Shown here: positions 27,903 to 37,346 of the stretch, piece by piece
Position numbering within the stretch: position 1 is the stretch's first letter
Layout of the letters: each line of letters starts with the position of its first letter
NCBI RefSeq assembly: GCF_009811415.1
Contig: NZ_BLIG01000028.1
Location: 1-64,000 of the forward strand
Direction: 5' to 3'
Length of the DNA: 64,000 bases
Source of the DNA: Alteromonas sp. KUL106
GTDB lineage: Bacteria > Pseudomonadota > Gammaproteobacteria > Enterobacterales > Alteromonadaceae
The notes under the pieces: generated by a model
What the model saw: the letters and a program-made list of their open reading frames with translations, nothing else
Told to the model about the DNA's origin: nothing
Databases searched by the model: none
Program-made: the position numbers and the translations under genes

Positions 27903-29744
27903 ATGACAACTGCAATAGCTTCATCAGAATCCGAACCTCAAACGCAAAGCGCTAAAACACCAGAAACTATCTTAAAAGATGTCTTTGGTTATGACGCATT
28001 TCGCGACGGTCAGGGCGAAGTCATTCACCACGTATGTGAAGGTAAAGACGCACTCGTTTTACTCCCCACTGGAGGGGGTAAGTCGCTGTGCTACCAGATC
28101 CCTGCTCTGGTGAGAAGCGGTACGGCTATTGTCGTTTCTCCCCTTATTTCATTAATGCAAGATCAGGTAGAGCAACTTAAAGCCTTAGGTGTGAAAGCGG
28201 CGTACCTCAATTCTACCTTAGAAGCAGATGAACAGGCTCGTATTAACGATGCACTGCAAGCAGGCAAGCTTGACCTTCTCTACGTGTCGCCTGAACGCCT
28301 GATGCAATATTACTTTCAGCAGTCACTGTCCCGCGCTGATATTAGCCTGTTTGCTATTGATGAAGCACATTGCGTATCGCACTGGGGGCATGATTTTAGG
28401 CAAGATTATCGCGCGCTCGGACAAATAAAATCTCGGTTTCCAGACATTCCTGTTATCGGATTAACCGCCACGGCGGACACGGCAACTCAAGCTGATATAT
28501 TGACGCAACTCAACTTACAAGCACCATTGGTTTACAAAGGCAGTTTTGACAGACCCAATATTCGCTACCGAGTAATGAGTAAGTACAAAGCCTTCGACCA
28601 AGTGGTAGCGTATGTGAAACAACAAGAAGGCAGCGGCATCATTTACTGCAATAGCCGAGCAAAAGTAGACGACCTACACGCCAAGCTTTTCAGGCAAGGT
28701 TTTCGCTGCGCTGCTTATCATGCAGGCATGGATAACGACGAGCGCGAACTGGTTCAGCGTCAATTTCTCAATGACAAGGTAGACATTGTGGTCGCTACCG
28801 TGGCTTTTGGCATGGGCATTAATAAGTCTAACGTTCGCTATGTTGTTCATCACGATGTGCCCCGCAGTGTAGAAAGTTATTATCAAGAAACCGGACGCGC
28901 TGGTCGAGACGGGTTAGAATCTGAAGCGTTGCTGCTATTTGATGAGAAAGATGCAGCTCGCGTAAAACAATGGATTGAGCAAGGCGAAATTGCCGAACGA
29001 AACCAAATTGAGTTGCAAAAATTCGCAGCCATGGAGGCATTTTCAGAGGCGCAAACGTGTCGCAGACAAGTGTTACTCAACTATTTTTCTCAATTTAGCG
29101 ACAGCGCCTGCGGTAACTGTGATATTTGCCTTGACCCGCCCAAGATGATCGACGGTTTAGTCATCGCGCAAAAAGTCTTGTCCTGCGTACTTAGGCTGTC
29201 ACAGCAAGCGGCCAGTCAATATGTTATTGATGTGCTGCGAGGAAAGCAGTTGCGTCGAATTCAAGAAGCTGGGCATCACCAGCTCTCGACTTATGGCATT
29301 GGCAAAGACAAGTCAGATAGCTATTGGCACAACATTATCAATCAGCTGGTACACAAAGGCCTTATTCGTGTCGACATTACAGCTCACGCGGCACTGCGAT
29401 TAACCGAAGCCGCGCGACCGGTGCTAAAGGGTGACGTTGCGGTTCAACTTGCCGTACCACGGCTTGAATTTAAGCCTGACAAACAAAAAGCCAAACAGGC
29501 ACCCGCCAATTACGACCGAACGTTGTTCACCCGGCTTAAACATTTGCGTAAAGTGCTGGCGGAAGAAAACGAAGTGCCACCGTATGTGGTATTTAGTGAT
29601 GCCACACTCGTTGATATGGCTTGCAGGCTACCCACCACGCGTAACACCATGTTAGACGTGAGTGGTGTAGGCCAAACCAAGCTAGAGCGATACGGCGACG
29701 CCTTTATTCAATTAATTGATGACTATATTAATCGCGAACACTAG
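27903..29744 (+). CDS. recQ: ATP-dependent DNA helicase RecQ
   Basis: 3'-5' SF2 helicase of the RecF recombination pathway. Motif I LLPTGGGKSLCYQIP lies near residue 57, the DEAH box is IDEAHCVSHWGHDFR, and motif VI is QETGRAGRDG. The zinc-binding cysteines (CRRQ, CGNCDIC) follow, then a winged helix and an HRDC domain ending the 613-residue protein. It is convergent with the GST gene, 16 nt apart at their 3' ends. Confidence 0.97.
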   Translation: MTTAIASSESEPQTQSAKTPETILKDVFGYDAFRDGQGEVIHHVCEGKDALVLLPTGGGKSLCYQIPALVRSGTAIVVSPLISLMQDQVEQLKALGVKAAYLNSTLEADEQARINDALQAGKLDLLYVSPERLMQYYFQQSLSRADISLFAIDEAHCVSHWGHDFRQDYRALGQIKSRFPDIPVIGLTATADTATQADILTQLNLQAPLVYKGSFDRPNIRYRVMSKYKAFDQVVAYVKQQEGSGIIYCNSRAKVDDLHAKLFRQGFRCAAYHAGMDNDERELVQRQFLNDKVDIVVATVAFGMGINKSNVRYVVHHDVPRSVESYYQETGRAGRDGLESEALLLFDEKDAARVKQWIEQGEIAERNQIELQKFAAMEAFSEAQTCRRQVLLNYFSQFSDSACGNCDICLDPPKMIDGLVIAQKVLSCVLRLSQQAASQYVIDVLRGKQLRRIQEAGHHQLSTYGIGKDKSDSYWHNIINQLVHKGLIRVDITAHAALRLTEAARPVLKGDVAVQLAVPRLEFKPDKQKAKQAPANYDRTLFTRLKHLRKVLAEENEVPPYVVFSDATLVDMACRLPTTRNTMLDVSGVGQTKLERYGDAFIQLIDDYINREH

Positions 29745-29760
29745 CGGGAATGAAAGGCAC

Positions 29761-30429
29761 CTATGCGTATGCGTATTCGCCGCCTTTCTCTAATGCTGCT
29801 TTGTAAGCTTCTCTTGCGTGTACGCGCTTAACATAGCCTTGTATTGCGCTGAAATCTTTCGCTCTACCGCTCGCCACCAGTGACTCCAACGGGAAAATCA
29901 TTTGAACATCGGCGCCAGTAGGCTCGTCACCAGCAAACCACGTATTTTTCGATAAATAAGATTCTACATAACGTAGGCTCTGCGCTAAGTTAGGGCCGTA
30001 ATACGCATTTAAAATTCCGTCAATCAGCTTGTTCGTAATCGGTTTTATAAAAAATGGCTTAGACCCTTTTTGACGCGCTTTTTCTAGCACCAGATTCGCA
30101 ACAAGGGGCGGCATAAGAGACCCTTCTGCGAAATGAAGCCAAAACCAATACTGCTGAAGTGCTTCAGGGTCTTGTGGCACAGAAAAGGAGTCGGTAGCGT
30201 GATGACGCACAAGATATTCAACGATAGCGCCAGATTCAGCAATGGCACCGTGGGGCGTTGAAAGTACCGGAGAGCGACCTAGCGGATGAACTGCTCGCAA
30301 TGAGTCTGGCGCTAAGTTTGTTTGACTATCTCTTTGATAGAATTCTATTTTATACTCTACGCGTAGCTCTTCAAGTAGCCAAAGTATTCGCTGTGAGCGA
30401 GAGTTATTTAAATGATGTAGTGTTAGCAT
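29761..30429 (-). CDS. Glutathione S-transferase family protein
   Basis: Cytosolic thiol-transferase fold, 222 residues. The thioredoxin-like N-terminal domain has LHHLNNSRSQRILWLLEEL (active-site Ser or Asn region) and the glutathione-binding LGRSPVL...GAIAESGAIVEYL. An all-helical C-terminal domain follows, with WFAGDEPTGADVQM marking the N-capping box. The substrate is unknown. Single gene. Confidence 0.9.
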   Translation of the reverse strand: MLTLHHLNNSRSQRILWLLEELRVEYKIEFYQRDSQTNLAPDSLRAVHPLGRSPVLSTPHGAIAESGAIVEYLVRHHATDSFSVPQDPEALQQYWFWLHFAEGSLMPPLVANLVLEKARQKGSKPFFIKPITNKLIDGILNAYYGPNLAQSLRYVESYLSKNTWFAGDEPTGADVQMIFPLESLVASGRAKDFSAIQGYVKRVHAREAYKAALEKGGEYAYA

Positions 30430-30533
30430 ACCCCGTCCTTAATGCGCTTGGATTAACGCTGTTTTTATTGTGTTGTACTATATACAGTTATAACTGCTAG
30501 CAGGTTTACATACACCTATAAATTGACAGAACT

Positions 30534-30860
30534 ATGCAACCTTTTACTCTTTATGATGTTCAGCAAAACGCAAAAATCAGCGGACAAAGCGTTGAAATTT
30601 GCCTTGAGCTTCCCGCCACGCCACTGAAAACCCACCAGTGGCTAGCGCATTTTTGTATGCTGTTTAACTTCTCGGCGTCCGAGTCCGACTGGGGTGCAGA
30701 TCGCTTTCAAACCATTCTTACCACCAAATCTGACGACACGGGTTTTCAATGCATGCTATGTATAGAGTGGCTTTGCGAAGCAATCTGGCTAGAGCCTATC
30801 GGTACACAACAATCCGCCAATACTATTTTTGATTATATTAATACCAGTCCGCATAGATAA
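30534..30860 (+). CDS. Hypothetical protein (108 aa); 3' end inside a dispersed repeat
   Basis: Not confidently recognised; it may be a DUF3630 member, from memory and unchecked. It is a soluble alpha/beta-type protein with several tryptophans and cysteines and no signal peptide. It has weak upstream ribosome-binding sequence. The last residues (NTSPHR) and the stop codon are encoded by the intergenic repeat at 30841-30883, so the original C terminus may have been replaced when the repeat arrived. Confidence 0.65.
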   Translation: MQPFTLYDVQQNAKISGQSVEICLELPATPLKTHQWLAHFCMLFNFSASESDWGADRFQTILTTKSDDTGFQCMLCIEWLCEAIWLEPIGTQQSANTIFDYINTSPHR

Positions 30861-30883
30861 TTACCCACTCAGCGGATTGGTAT
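30841..30883. repeat. Dispersed palindromic repeat, complete copy
   Basis: Left arm ATACCAGTCCGC and right arm GCGGATTGGTAT are inverted with one mismatch, separated by ATAGATAATTACCCACTCA. The string CCGCATAGATAATTA is shared exactly with 33950-33964 and 43296-43310. Confidence 0.8.
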
Positions 30884-31039
30884 AACCGTGCCTAAGGCCT
30901 CTTCGGTTCCTTTGCTTTGTGTTTGGCTTTTGAGCCTGACTAGTATTATTCTAAAGATACACAATGGGTTATCGAATATCGCGGCAAAACGTTTTGCTAA
31001 ACGAGTGATCCCATATCGAGTGCTGAAAGGAATTAACGC

Positions 31040-33880
31040 GTGGTAATAGCCCGGTATACAAAGTACGCAGCAGCTTTGCTCATTAGTTTGATAATGACTT
31101 GCTGTAACGCGCTGGCAGGCAGTCAACTTGTAATCGATGAGTCTTTTGAACGCACTATTATTAATCAACATGCAGAGCTTTCTCTTGCTCCTAACAGTGC
31201 CACCTATTTTGATATTCTAAACGGACATTCATCAAAGCCATCGTTGTCAGGCTCAAAAGCGCATGAGCAAATATGGTACTCAACCAAGCTTCATCATTCT
31301 GGCTATAGCCCTATCCCGCTGGTTCTTAACATAGAAAGGCTTAACGTTGACGACCTGCAAATTTATTTACTCGACAGCAGTCAGCGCATAATTAAGTCTT
31401 ATCGCTATCAAGCCGGAAAAGGCGACTTTTCGCTAAAACAGCCCATCCCCAACATACGAATGGCGTTTACGCTGCAACCTTATCAAGATGCTCAGCTATT
31501 AATTTCCGTTAACGACAAGGGCCTTAAATACTTCCCAATTGCTCTGTGGGAAAGAGACGTGCTAGCGCAGCACGACACAAACATGTTGACGTTGCTCGGA
31601 GCGATATTTGGGGCGCTAACGGTTATCGCGTTTTATTACTTATTTTCCTATTTGAATCAGCGTATACCCACCCGCTTTTGGCTCACCATGGCCACCCTGG
31701 TTATCATTGCTTTACTGTTTATTACAGAGGGTGGGCTCGCACTTTGGCCTAACCTGACTAATGCCAGTGAAAACTTTTACGCCGTATGCCTTGGCATGCT
31801 TTTACTTTGCGTCGCGAAGGTAAACCACCATCTTTTTACACGGGTTCCTTTGGTATTACGGCTCGTTAACTACACCTTACCTATTGCAGCAACGCTCTAC
31901 TGCTTGACCACGAACGCCTACAACACCACCCTCACTTTGTTACTGCTCACTGCAGCTATGGGTCTTTACCAGGTGGCACTCGCGCTGGTTTTCAAAGACA
32001 ACCAGAGCCGTATCGTCAGCACGACGTACATCCTTGCATGGTTGTCGTTTTTCGCATTCTACGCATTAGTGACGCTCACGCTTTTCAGTGACCTTGTTTA
32101 CACCGTTGGGGTGACTATGGGTATGTTGATATTCGTCATCCTTGGGTTCCTGTGTTTTGGATTTTCTGTCATCGCTAAGGAGCAAGCGAAAAATCAGCAC
32201 AAACTATCAACGCAGGCAGCAACCATTGCTAGCTTGAACCACTTTTACGATTTATTCAGAAACTCGGCGGAAGGTCACTACACGTCAACGTGGGAAGGAA
32301 AGCTAATATCCGTGAACCCCGCCATGTGCAAAGTGTTTGGCTATGAGAGCGAGGATGAAATGCTTTTAGAAGCAGTGAACACATCAACGTTTTATGCGTC
32401 ACCTGAAGATAGGCAAGTTTTATTAGGCAAGGTGTCTCAGCAAGGCTTCGTTACTGGAAAGGAAATTCGTGGAAAACGCAAAGACGGCAGCGAGTTTTGG
32501 TTCTCCTTATCTTGTCAAATGAGGGAAAGCGAGGAAGGCAATTTTCTGTACGGCTCCATTATTGATATCACTGAGAAAAAACAGTCTGACCTTAGTCTTC
32601 AATATTTGGCCACTCACGACTCGCTAACAGGGGTATACAACAGGCGTCAGTTTGAAACCCTCTTTAGGGAAAAAGTGAGCGCACAAAATGACATTCCTGT
32701 TTGCATGCTTTTTATCGATCTAGACCGTTTTAAAGTGGTCAATGACACATGCGGGCACAAGGCTGGTGACGTGCTAATCAAAGACATTTCGCGATTAATC
32801 GAAAACACCCTCACGCCTGATGCACAAATTGGCCGACTAGGTGGGGATGAATTTGGCATTATATATTCCGCACTCAGCGCTGATGAGGTATGCCAAAACG
32901 CAGTCAAAATATTGAATGCGGTGCAAGCATACCGATTTATGTGGGACAACCGCATTTTCAACTTAGGCGTCAGTATAGGTATGGTGGTTTGCGATGATAG
33001 CGAAGTGACCCCGGGACAATACATGAGCATGGCAGATGCCGCCTGCTACTTTGCGAAAGAACAGGGTAGAAACCAAGTTCACAGATACAACAAAGATGAT
33101 GAAAGCATGCAGCGCTATCAGCGCGAGCTAGATTGGGTATCATCCATTAACAATGCGTTAGAGGAAGGGCGTTTCGAGCTTTACTATCAATCATTGCGCC
33201 CCCTAAATAAAACCAGCGACGGGCATTACTACGAAGTGCTATTGAGACTTCGAGAGAAAGACGGCGCGTTGGTTGAACCCGCGAACTTCTTACCTACCGC
33301 TGAGCGCTTTGAAATGAACGTTAACGTAGATAAGTGGGTCGTAACCAATACGTTTAAATGGTTATCAGAAAATCCTGAACACCTATCACAATTAAGGCGG
33401 TGCAGTATTAACCTGAACTGCCACTCTCTGGCAGACAGAGACTTCACATTATTCATACTGAACGCCTTCGAAACGTTCAATATTCCTTATGACAAAATTT
33501 GTTTTGAAGTCATTGAGTCTGTCGCCATTATTAAAATGGATGACACACTCGCTTTTATGCGTACGTTCAATCGCCTTGGCTGCTCTTTTGCATTAGATGA
33601 TTTTGGCAGTGGCTTCTCTTCGTACAGCTATCTCAAAAGTTTGCCGGTTAGTCAGGTAAAGATTGACGGGATGTTCATTAAGGATATGCTTAACGACAGC
33701 GTCGATACAGCGATGGTTGCCTCTATCAATGATGTCGCAAAAGCAATGGGTATGCAGACCGTCGGTGAATTTGTCGAAAATGAGGGCACGATGGCCCAAT
33801 TGGGTAAAATGGGAATCGATTTCGCCCAAGGGTATGGCGTTGCCAAACCGGCTCCGTTACGTGACTTTCAGCCCTTGTAA
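31040..33880 (+). CDS. Membrane sensor with 7TM-DISM, PAS, GGDEF and EAL domains
   Basis: A 946-residue inner-membrane c-di-GMP enzyme. Order: signal peptide; periplasmic 7TMR-DISMED2-like beta domain (about 35-165); seven hydrophobic helices (about 185-390); PAS domain (about 400-510); GGDEF with RLGGDEFGI (about 525-680); EAL (about 690-940). The EAL motif reads EVLLR, and catalytic acids (NLNCHS, FEVIES, LDDFGSGFSS, KIDG) are present, so phosphodiesterase activity is plausible; the GGDEF half also looks intact. The start is GTG with AAAGG 9 nt upstream. It probably links an extracellular carbohydrate-like signal to motility or biofilm. Confidence 0.9.
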   Translation: MVIARYTKYAAALLISLIMTCCNALAGSQLVIDESFERTIINQHAELSLAPNSATYFDILNGHSSKPSLSGSKAHEQIWYSTKLHHSGYSPIPLVLNIERLNVDDLQIYLLDSSQRIIKSYRYQAGKGDFSLKQPIPNIRMAFTLQPYQDAQLLISVNDKGLKYFPIALWERDVLAQHDTNMLTLLGAIFGALTVIAFYYLFSYLNQRIPTRFWLTMATLVIIALLFITEGGLALWPNLTNASENFYAVCLGMLLLCVAKVNHHLFTRVPLVLRLVNYTLPIAATLYCLTTNAYNTTLTLLLLTAAMGLYQVALALVFKDNQSRIVSTTYILAWLSFFAFYALVTLTLFSDLVYTVGVTMGMLIFVILGFLCFGFSVIAKEQAKNQHKLSTQAATIASLNHFYDLFRNSAEGHYTSTWEGKLISVNPAMCKVFGYESEDEMLLEAVNTSTFYASPEDRQVLLGKVSQQGFVTGKEIRGKRKDGSEFWFSLSCQMRESEEGNFLYGSIIDITEKKQSDLSLQYLATHDSLTGVYNRRQFETLFREKVSAQNDIPVCMLFIDLDRFKVVNDTCGHKAGDVLIKDISRLIENTLTPDAQIGRLGGDEFGIIYSALSADEVCQNAVKILNAVQAYRFMWDNRIFNLGVSIGMVVCDDSEVTPGQYMSMADAACYFAKEQGRNQVHRYNKDDESMQRYQRELDWVSSINNALEEGRFELYYQSLRPLNKTSDGHYYEVLLRLREKDGALVEPANFLPTAERFEMNVNVDKWVVTNTFKWLSENPEHLSQLRRCSINLNCHSLADRDFTLFILNAFETFNIPYDKICFEVIESVAIIKMDDTLAFMRTFNRLGCSFALDDFGSGFSSYSYLKSLPVSQVKIDGMFIKDMLNDSVDTAMVASINDVAKAMGMQTVGEFVENEGTMAQLGKMGIDFAQGYGVAKPAPLRDFQPL

Positions 33881-33943
33881 TAATCATTCTTAATGGGCTT
33901 TATGCGAAAAAAGTGATAGCTGAAGCGTCTACGCGCGTATAAT

Positions 33944-33964
33944 GCTAATCCGCATAGATAATTA
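33944..33964. repeat. Dispersed repeat, half copy
   Basis: GCTAATCCGCATAGATAATTA differs by one base from the copy at 43290-43310 and shares CCGCATAGATAATTA with 30849-30863. It lies between the EAL gene and ribA; no inverted partner arm was found. Confidence 0.7.
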
Positions 33965-34031
33965 AATGATAGACTTGCAAAAAAAGAAGTCATCCCCACT
34001 TAATGCCCACTGTCTAAAGTGTAGAAGTAAC

Positions 34032-34646
34032 ATGAGTAGCAAACAGCCTAAATACGAATATGTCAGTACCGCAAAATTACCTACGCGTATGGGTGATTTT
34101 AAAATACACGGCTTTGTCGAAGCGAGCGGCCAAGAGCACGTCGCCCTTTCCTATGGCGAATGGAAGGAAGAAGACGTCGTTCCCATTCGTATTCACTCAG
34201 AATGCTTAACCGGCGACTCGTTATTTAGCACGCGATGTGACTGCGGTTTTCAACTAGAAAAAGCCATGCAGAATATTGTCGAGAATGGCTACGGCGTATT
34301 GCTATATTTGCGACAAGAAGGGCGCGGCATCGGCCTGTTAAACAAAATTCGCGCCTATAACCTTCAAGACAGCGGCATGGACACGGTGGAAGCAAACGAG
34401 CACCTTGGCTTTGATGCAGACTTAAGAAGTTATGACATCTGCAAACTTATGCTCGACACACTGAACGTGAAACACGTTGAGCTGATGACCAATAACCCTA
34501 AAAAGTTGGCGGCGCTAAAAGCATTGGGCATCGATGTAGTAGGCAGAAAGCCAATAGATCACGGCATCACCAAAGACAACAAGCACTATTTGAAAACGAA
34601 AACAGAGAAGTTAGGTCACGCATTCGACCCACACGTCTTTAAATAG
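34032..34646 (+). CDS. ribA: GTP cyclohydrolase II
   Basis: Opens the GTP imidazole ring, the first step of riboflavin synthesis. About 204 residues. The zinc site is [19 protein letters not shown] (three cysteines), followed by the GTP-binding [12 protein letters not shown]; the C-terminal LMTNNPKK is also conserved. I start at the ATG at 34032 ([10 protein letters not shown]); an in-frame ATG at 33966 adds 22 residues unlike the family and would begin just after the repeat. It is a stand-alone RibA without a RibB domain. A terminator follows. Confidence 0.95.
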   Translation: MSSKQPKYEYVSTAKLPTRMGDFKIHGFVEASGQEHVALSYGEWKEEDVVPIRIHSECLTGDSLFSTRCDCGFQLEKAMQNIVENGYGVLLYLRQEGRGIGLLNKIRAYNLQDSGMDTVEANEHLGFDADLRSYDICKLMLDTLNVKHVELMTNNPKKLAALKALGIDVVGRKPIDHGITKDNKHYLKTKTEKLGHAFDPHVFK

Positions 34647-34672
34647 CACGTCTGCTATAAAACTCTCTAAAG

Positions 34673-34697
34673 CGCCCATGTTTAACATGGGCGTTTT
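34673..34697 (+). terminator. ribA terminator
   Basis: Stem CGCCCATG/CATGGGCG with a 5-nt loop (TTTAA), followed by TTTT, 27 nt after the ribA stop. Confidence 0.9.
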
Positions 34698-34800
34698 CTA
34701 TTCAGCTTCGGTTAATCATAGGTTGGTTATAACGTATACAGACTTACCACATTGCGCCTAGCGAACGCCTTTTGTCGATAGTGCAATGTAAGGAAAATGT

Positions 34801-36243
34801 ATGAAAAACATAGCCTTAACTGTGATAGTAGCGCTTTCAAGTGCCGCGACACTTCCTGCACTGGCGCAAACGAGCGCAAACGTGACGCAGATCGGCGCGT
34901 CAATTGAGCAATATTCTGATGCCCAACTCGACAGCGTGCTCGCCCCGATTGCGCTTTACCCAGATACTCTGCTTACTCATATTTTAATTGCGTCTACTTA
35001 TCCGCTAGATGTGGTGGCTGCCGATCGCTGGCGTCAAAGCAATAAGCACCTAACGGCTGAACAAGTAGAAAATGTACTTACCAACGTCGATTGGGACCCA
35101 AGCGTAAAGGCCCTCGCCCCTTTTACTGATTTGCTAAACACCATGGCCAGCGACCTTGAATGGTTGCAGCAACTGGGCGATAACGTGCTCATTGATCAAA
35201 GTCGCGTGCTCGACCGTGTCCAGGTACTTCGACAGCATGCGCACAATACCGGCAATTTAGTGACAAATGACTACATTGAGGTAGAAACCGAGCGAGAAAA
35301 AACCCGAGAAATAATCTACATAGAACCTCGCCAACGAGAAGTCGTCTATGTGCCCTATTACGACCCGCATGTTGTCTATGGCCATTGGTGGCATGCAACC
35401 TCACCCGTGCGCTGGCGTCATCACGTTAACTACCACCATCATAGCAATGTATTTTGGTCGCCTAGCCTTCGCCTTTCTACGTTTTTCTTTTTTGGCAGTG
35501 TTCACTGGCACAACCGCCATGTAGTGATACACCGAGACCCCGTGCGTCGCTATTATCATGGGAGCCCCAGAAAACGCGTGAGTAACCGCGAGTATCGTCG
35601 ATGGGAGCACAACACGGTGCACCGCCGAGCACGTTATTCTAATCATGTAGTGCATAGCGCTCCTTCACGCTACGACAAAGCGGGGGCAATGCGAATAAAG
35701 CCTCTGTCTGATAGGCAAGTAAGGACAATGGATTCATCGCCTCGCTATAATGAAAAGTACTCGGGTGGGTCCGTATCGCGCACCGGTGATAGTAAGCCTA
35801 TAAAACGAACCATTGAACCAAAGAAGGTCACAGCACTTCGAGAACATCGCGTTAAAACCCAGCAAGGCACTGTCAAACACAAACCTTCTATTGAGCACGC
35901 ACTTAAGCGTAATCAAAAGATAGCCAAAAACAACAAACCTACAAAGGAAAGCACGTTAGCACAGTTAAAAAGAGACAAGCCTGCCAGACTCTCGCCTAAC
36001 TCAAAGGTGCATAAGCAGGTTAAGCAAAACGCTGGCGAGCGACGATTGCCTGAACACAATACCGGCAAAGGGCGTGTAGAAAGAGCTAGCCCTGTACAGC
36101 GTTCAGTAGCGAAGGCGAGCAGTAAGCCTATGCGAAGTGAGCGCAATAGCAACGACTACAAACGAAGCAACCATAGTGGCTCGCAAAAACAAATAGCGCG
36201 AGAAGGGCGAAGCGTTGCCAAGGGTCACTATGAAAAACGTTAA
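34801..36243 (+). CDS. Exported DUF3300 protein with basic, low-complexity tail
   Basis: A 480-residue protein with a Sec signal peptide ending at LPALAQ. The DUF3300 domain (about 35-250) shows QLDSVLAPIALYPDTLLTHIL and YVPYYDPHVVYG. Then come histidine- and tryptophan-rich stretches and a long, strongly basic tail (Lys, Arg, Ser, Asn) from about 270 to the end. DUF3300 function is unknown; such proteins are predicted periplasmic or outer-membrane associated. The tail could bind nucleic acid or anionic surface polymer, which is inference only. Single gene. Confidence 0.88.
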   Translation: MKNIALTVIVALSSAATLPALAQTSANVTQIGASIEQYSDAQLDSVLAPIALYPDTLLTHILIASTYPLDVVAADRWRQSNKHLTAEQVENVLTNVDWDPSVKALAPFTDLLNTMASDLEWLQQLGDNVLIDQSRVLDRVQVLRQHAHNTGNLVTNDYIEVETEREKTREIIYIEPRQREVVYVPYYDPHVVYGHWWHATSPVRWRHHVNYHHHSNVFWSPSLRLSTFFFFGSVHWHNRHVVIHRDPVRRYYHGSPRKRVSNREYRRWEHNTVHRRARYSNHVVHSAPSRYDKAGAMRIKPLSDRQVRTMDSSPRYNEKYSGGSVSRTGDSKPIKRTIEPKKVTALREHRVKTQQGTVKHKPSIEHALKRNQKIAKNNKPTKESTLAQLKRDKPARLSPNSKVHKQVKQNAGERRLPEHNTGKGRVERASPVQRSVAKASSKPMRSERNSNDYKRSNHSGSQKQIAREGRSVAKGHYEKR

Positions 36244-36306
36244 CACCACTAACAAAGGCGCTGCAAGGATTGCTCGCCTTTGAATACCACTTATTGGCTA
36301 ATAGGC

Positions 36307-37185
36307 TCATCTATTGTTGGCGACTTCATGCACCTTCAACAGCGCGTCTACAAACCGCAAAGGGGAGCGTTCATCTAGATTAAAATACAAAGAGGGTTCA
36401 ATAAGCTCCAGTTCCATAACCGCCCACTGGTTGTTTTGTTTCACCAAATCAACGCGGGCATAAAGGGCATCACAGGGCATCGCTGCAAGCGCCTTTTCTG
36501 CGATAACGCGTTGAGCACTGTCCACATTTACCGTGTGCAAGCTTCCACCGTGCTCTTCTTGCACGCGAAAGTCCCCTTTCTGAGGCACTTTTTTAATCGC
36601 ATGGCTCAATGCACCGCCAAAATAAAATAATGAGTACTCTCCTTCTTCTACAATGGAAGAGAGGAAAGGCTGGATCATGAAGTGCCGCTGTTCAAAGGTC
36701 TTAGCTAGGAGAGAGGCGCTTTCTGACCAACTCTCGCGCTTAAGCCTAAATGTGTCGTCAGCATTTGCACTCAAAACAGGTTTTATGACTATTGCCTCAC
36801 TGTCAAATTGTTCAAACGCACTGTCTATAACATCGTTATTAAACGTGGTTTCCCATCGTGTATCTACAATGGGAACCCCTTCACGTTTGAGGTCCTTCAG
36901 ATAGTACTTTTCAATGTTCCACTGCATCAGCGCCAGCGGGTTTAACAAGGTTGCTGTTGATGCATCTATCTCTTTCAGACAATGAAGGAAAGCCTCTGCG
37001 TGTTGCTGATAGTCCCAAGTACTTCGCACGATAACATAGTCAAACCGGCTCCAGTTTTCAGTTGTTTTGTGCCATGATACCGTGTCTACTTTCCAACCTT
37101 GTTGATTGAAATACGGCACCAATAATTCGTCATAAACGAAAAAGTCTTCAAGATTGTCTGTGGAAAGAAAAGCGACTGATGGCAT
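36307..37185 (-). CDS. ATP-grasp-like protein (RimK/glutathione-synthetase type)
   Basis: About 292 residues. The start ATG at 37185 follows GAGGAGA; the longer frame from 37242 lacks a signal. The N-terminal domain has VIVRSTWDYQQH; the central part has IVIKPVLSANADDTFRL (ATP-binding lysine), MIQPFLSSIVEEGEYSLFYF and the acidic MELELIEPSLYF, which supplies Mg ligands. This pattern matches ATP-grasp amide ligases. The substrate is unknown. Convergent with the DUF3300 gene. Confidence 0.78.
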   Translation of the reverse strand: MPSVAFLSTDNLEDFFVYDELLVPYFNQQGWKVDTVSWHKTTENWSRFDYVIVRSTWDYQQHAEAFLHCLKEIDASTATLLNPLALMQWNIEKYYLKDLKREGVPIVDTRWETTFNNDVIDSAFEQFDSEAIVIKPVLSANADDTFRLKRESWSESASLLAKTFEQRHFMIQPFLSSIVEEGEYSLFYFGGALSHAIKKVPQKGDFRVQEEHGGSLHTVNVDSAQRVIAEKALAAMPCDALYARVDLVKQNNQWAVMELELIEPSLYFNLDERSPLRFVDALLKVHEVANNR

Positions 37186-37346
37186 GTGACTCTCCTCGAG
37201 AGAAAATAGCGTCATAGCCTCCAAAAAAAGACGACTAGACAAAAGTTAAATGGTTAAAAAACGCCGGTTTACGTAAAATAGCGAAAATTAGCATAGATCG
37301 AACTTCTAACCTACAATTTCAGTTCACCTACTTGTCGGAGAATGAC

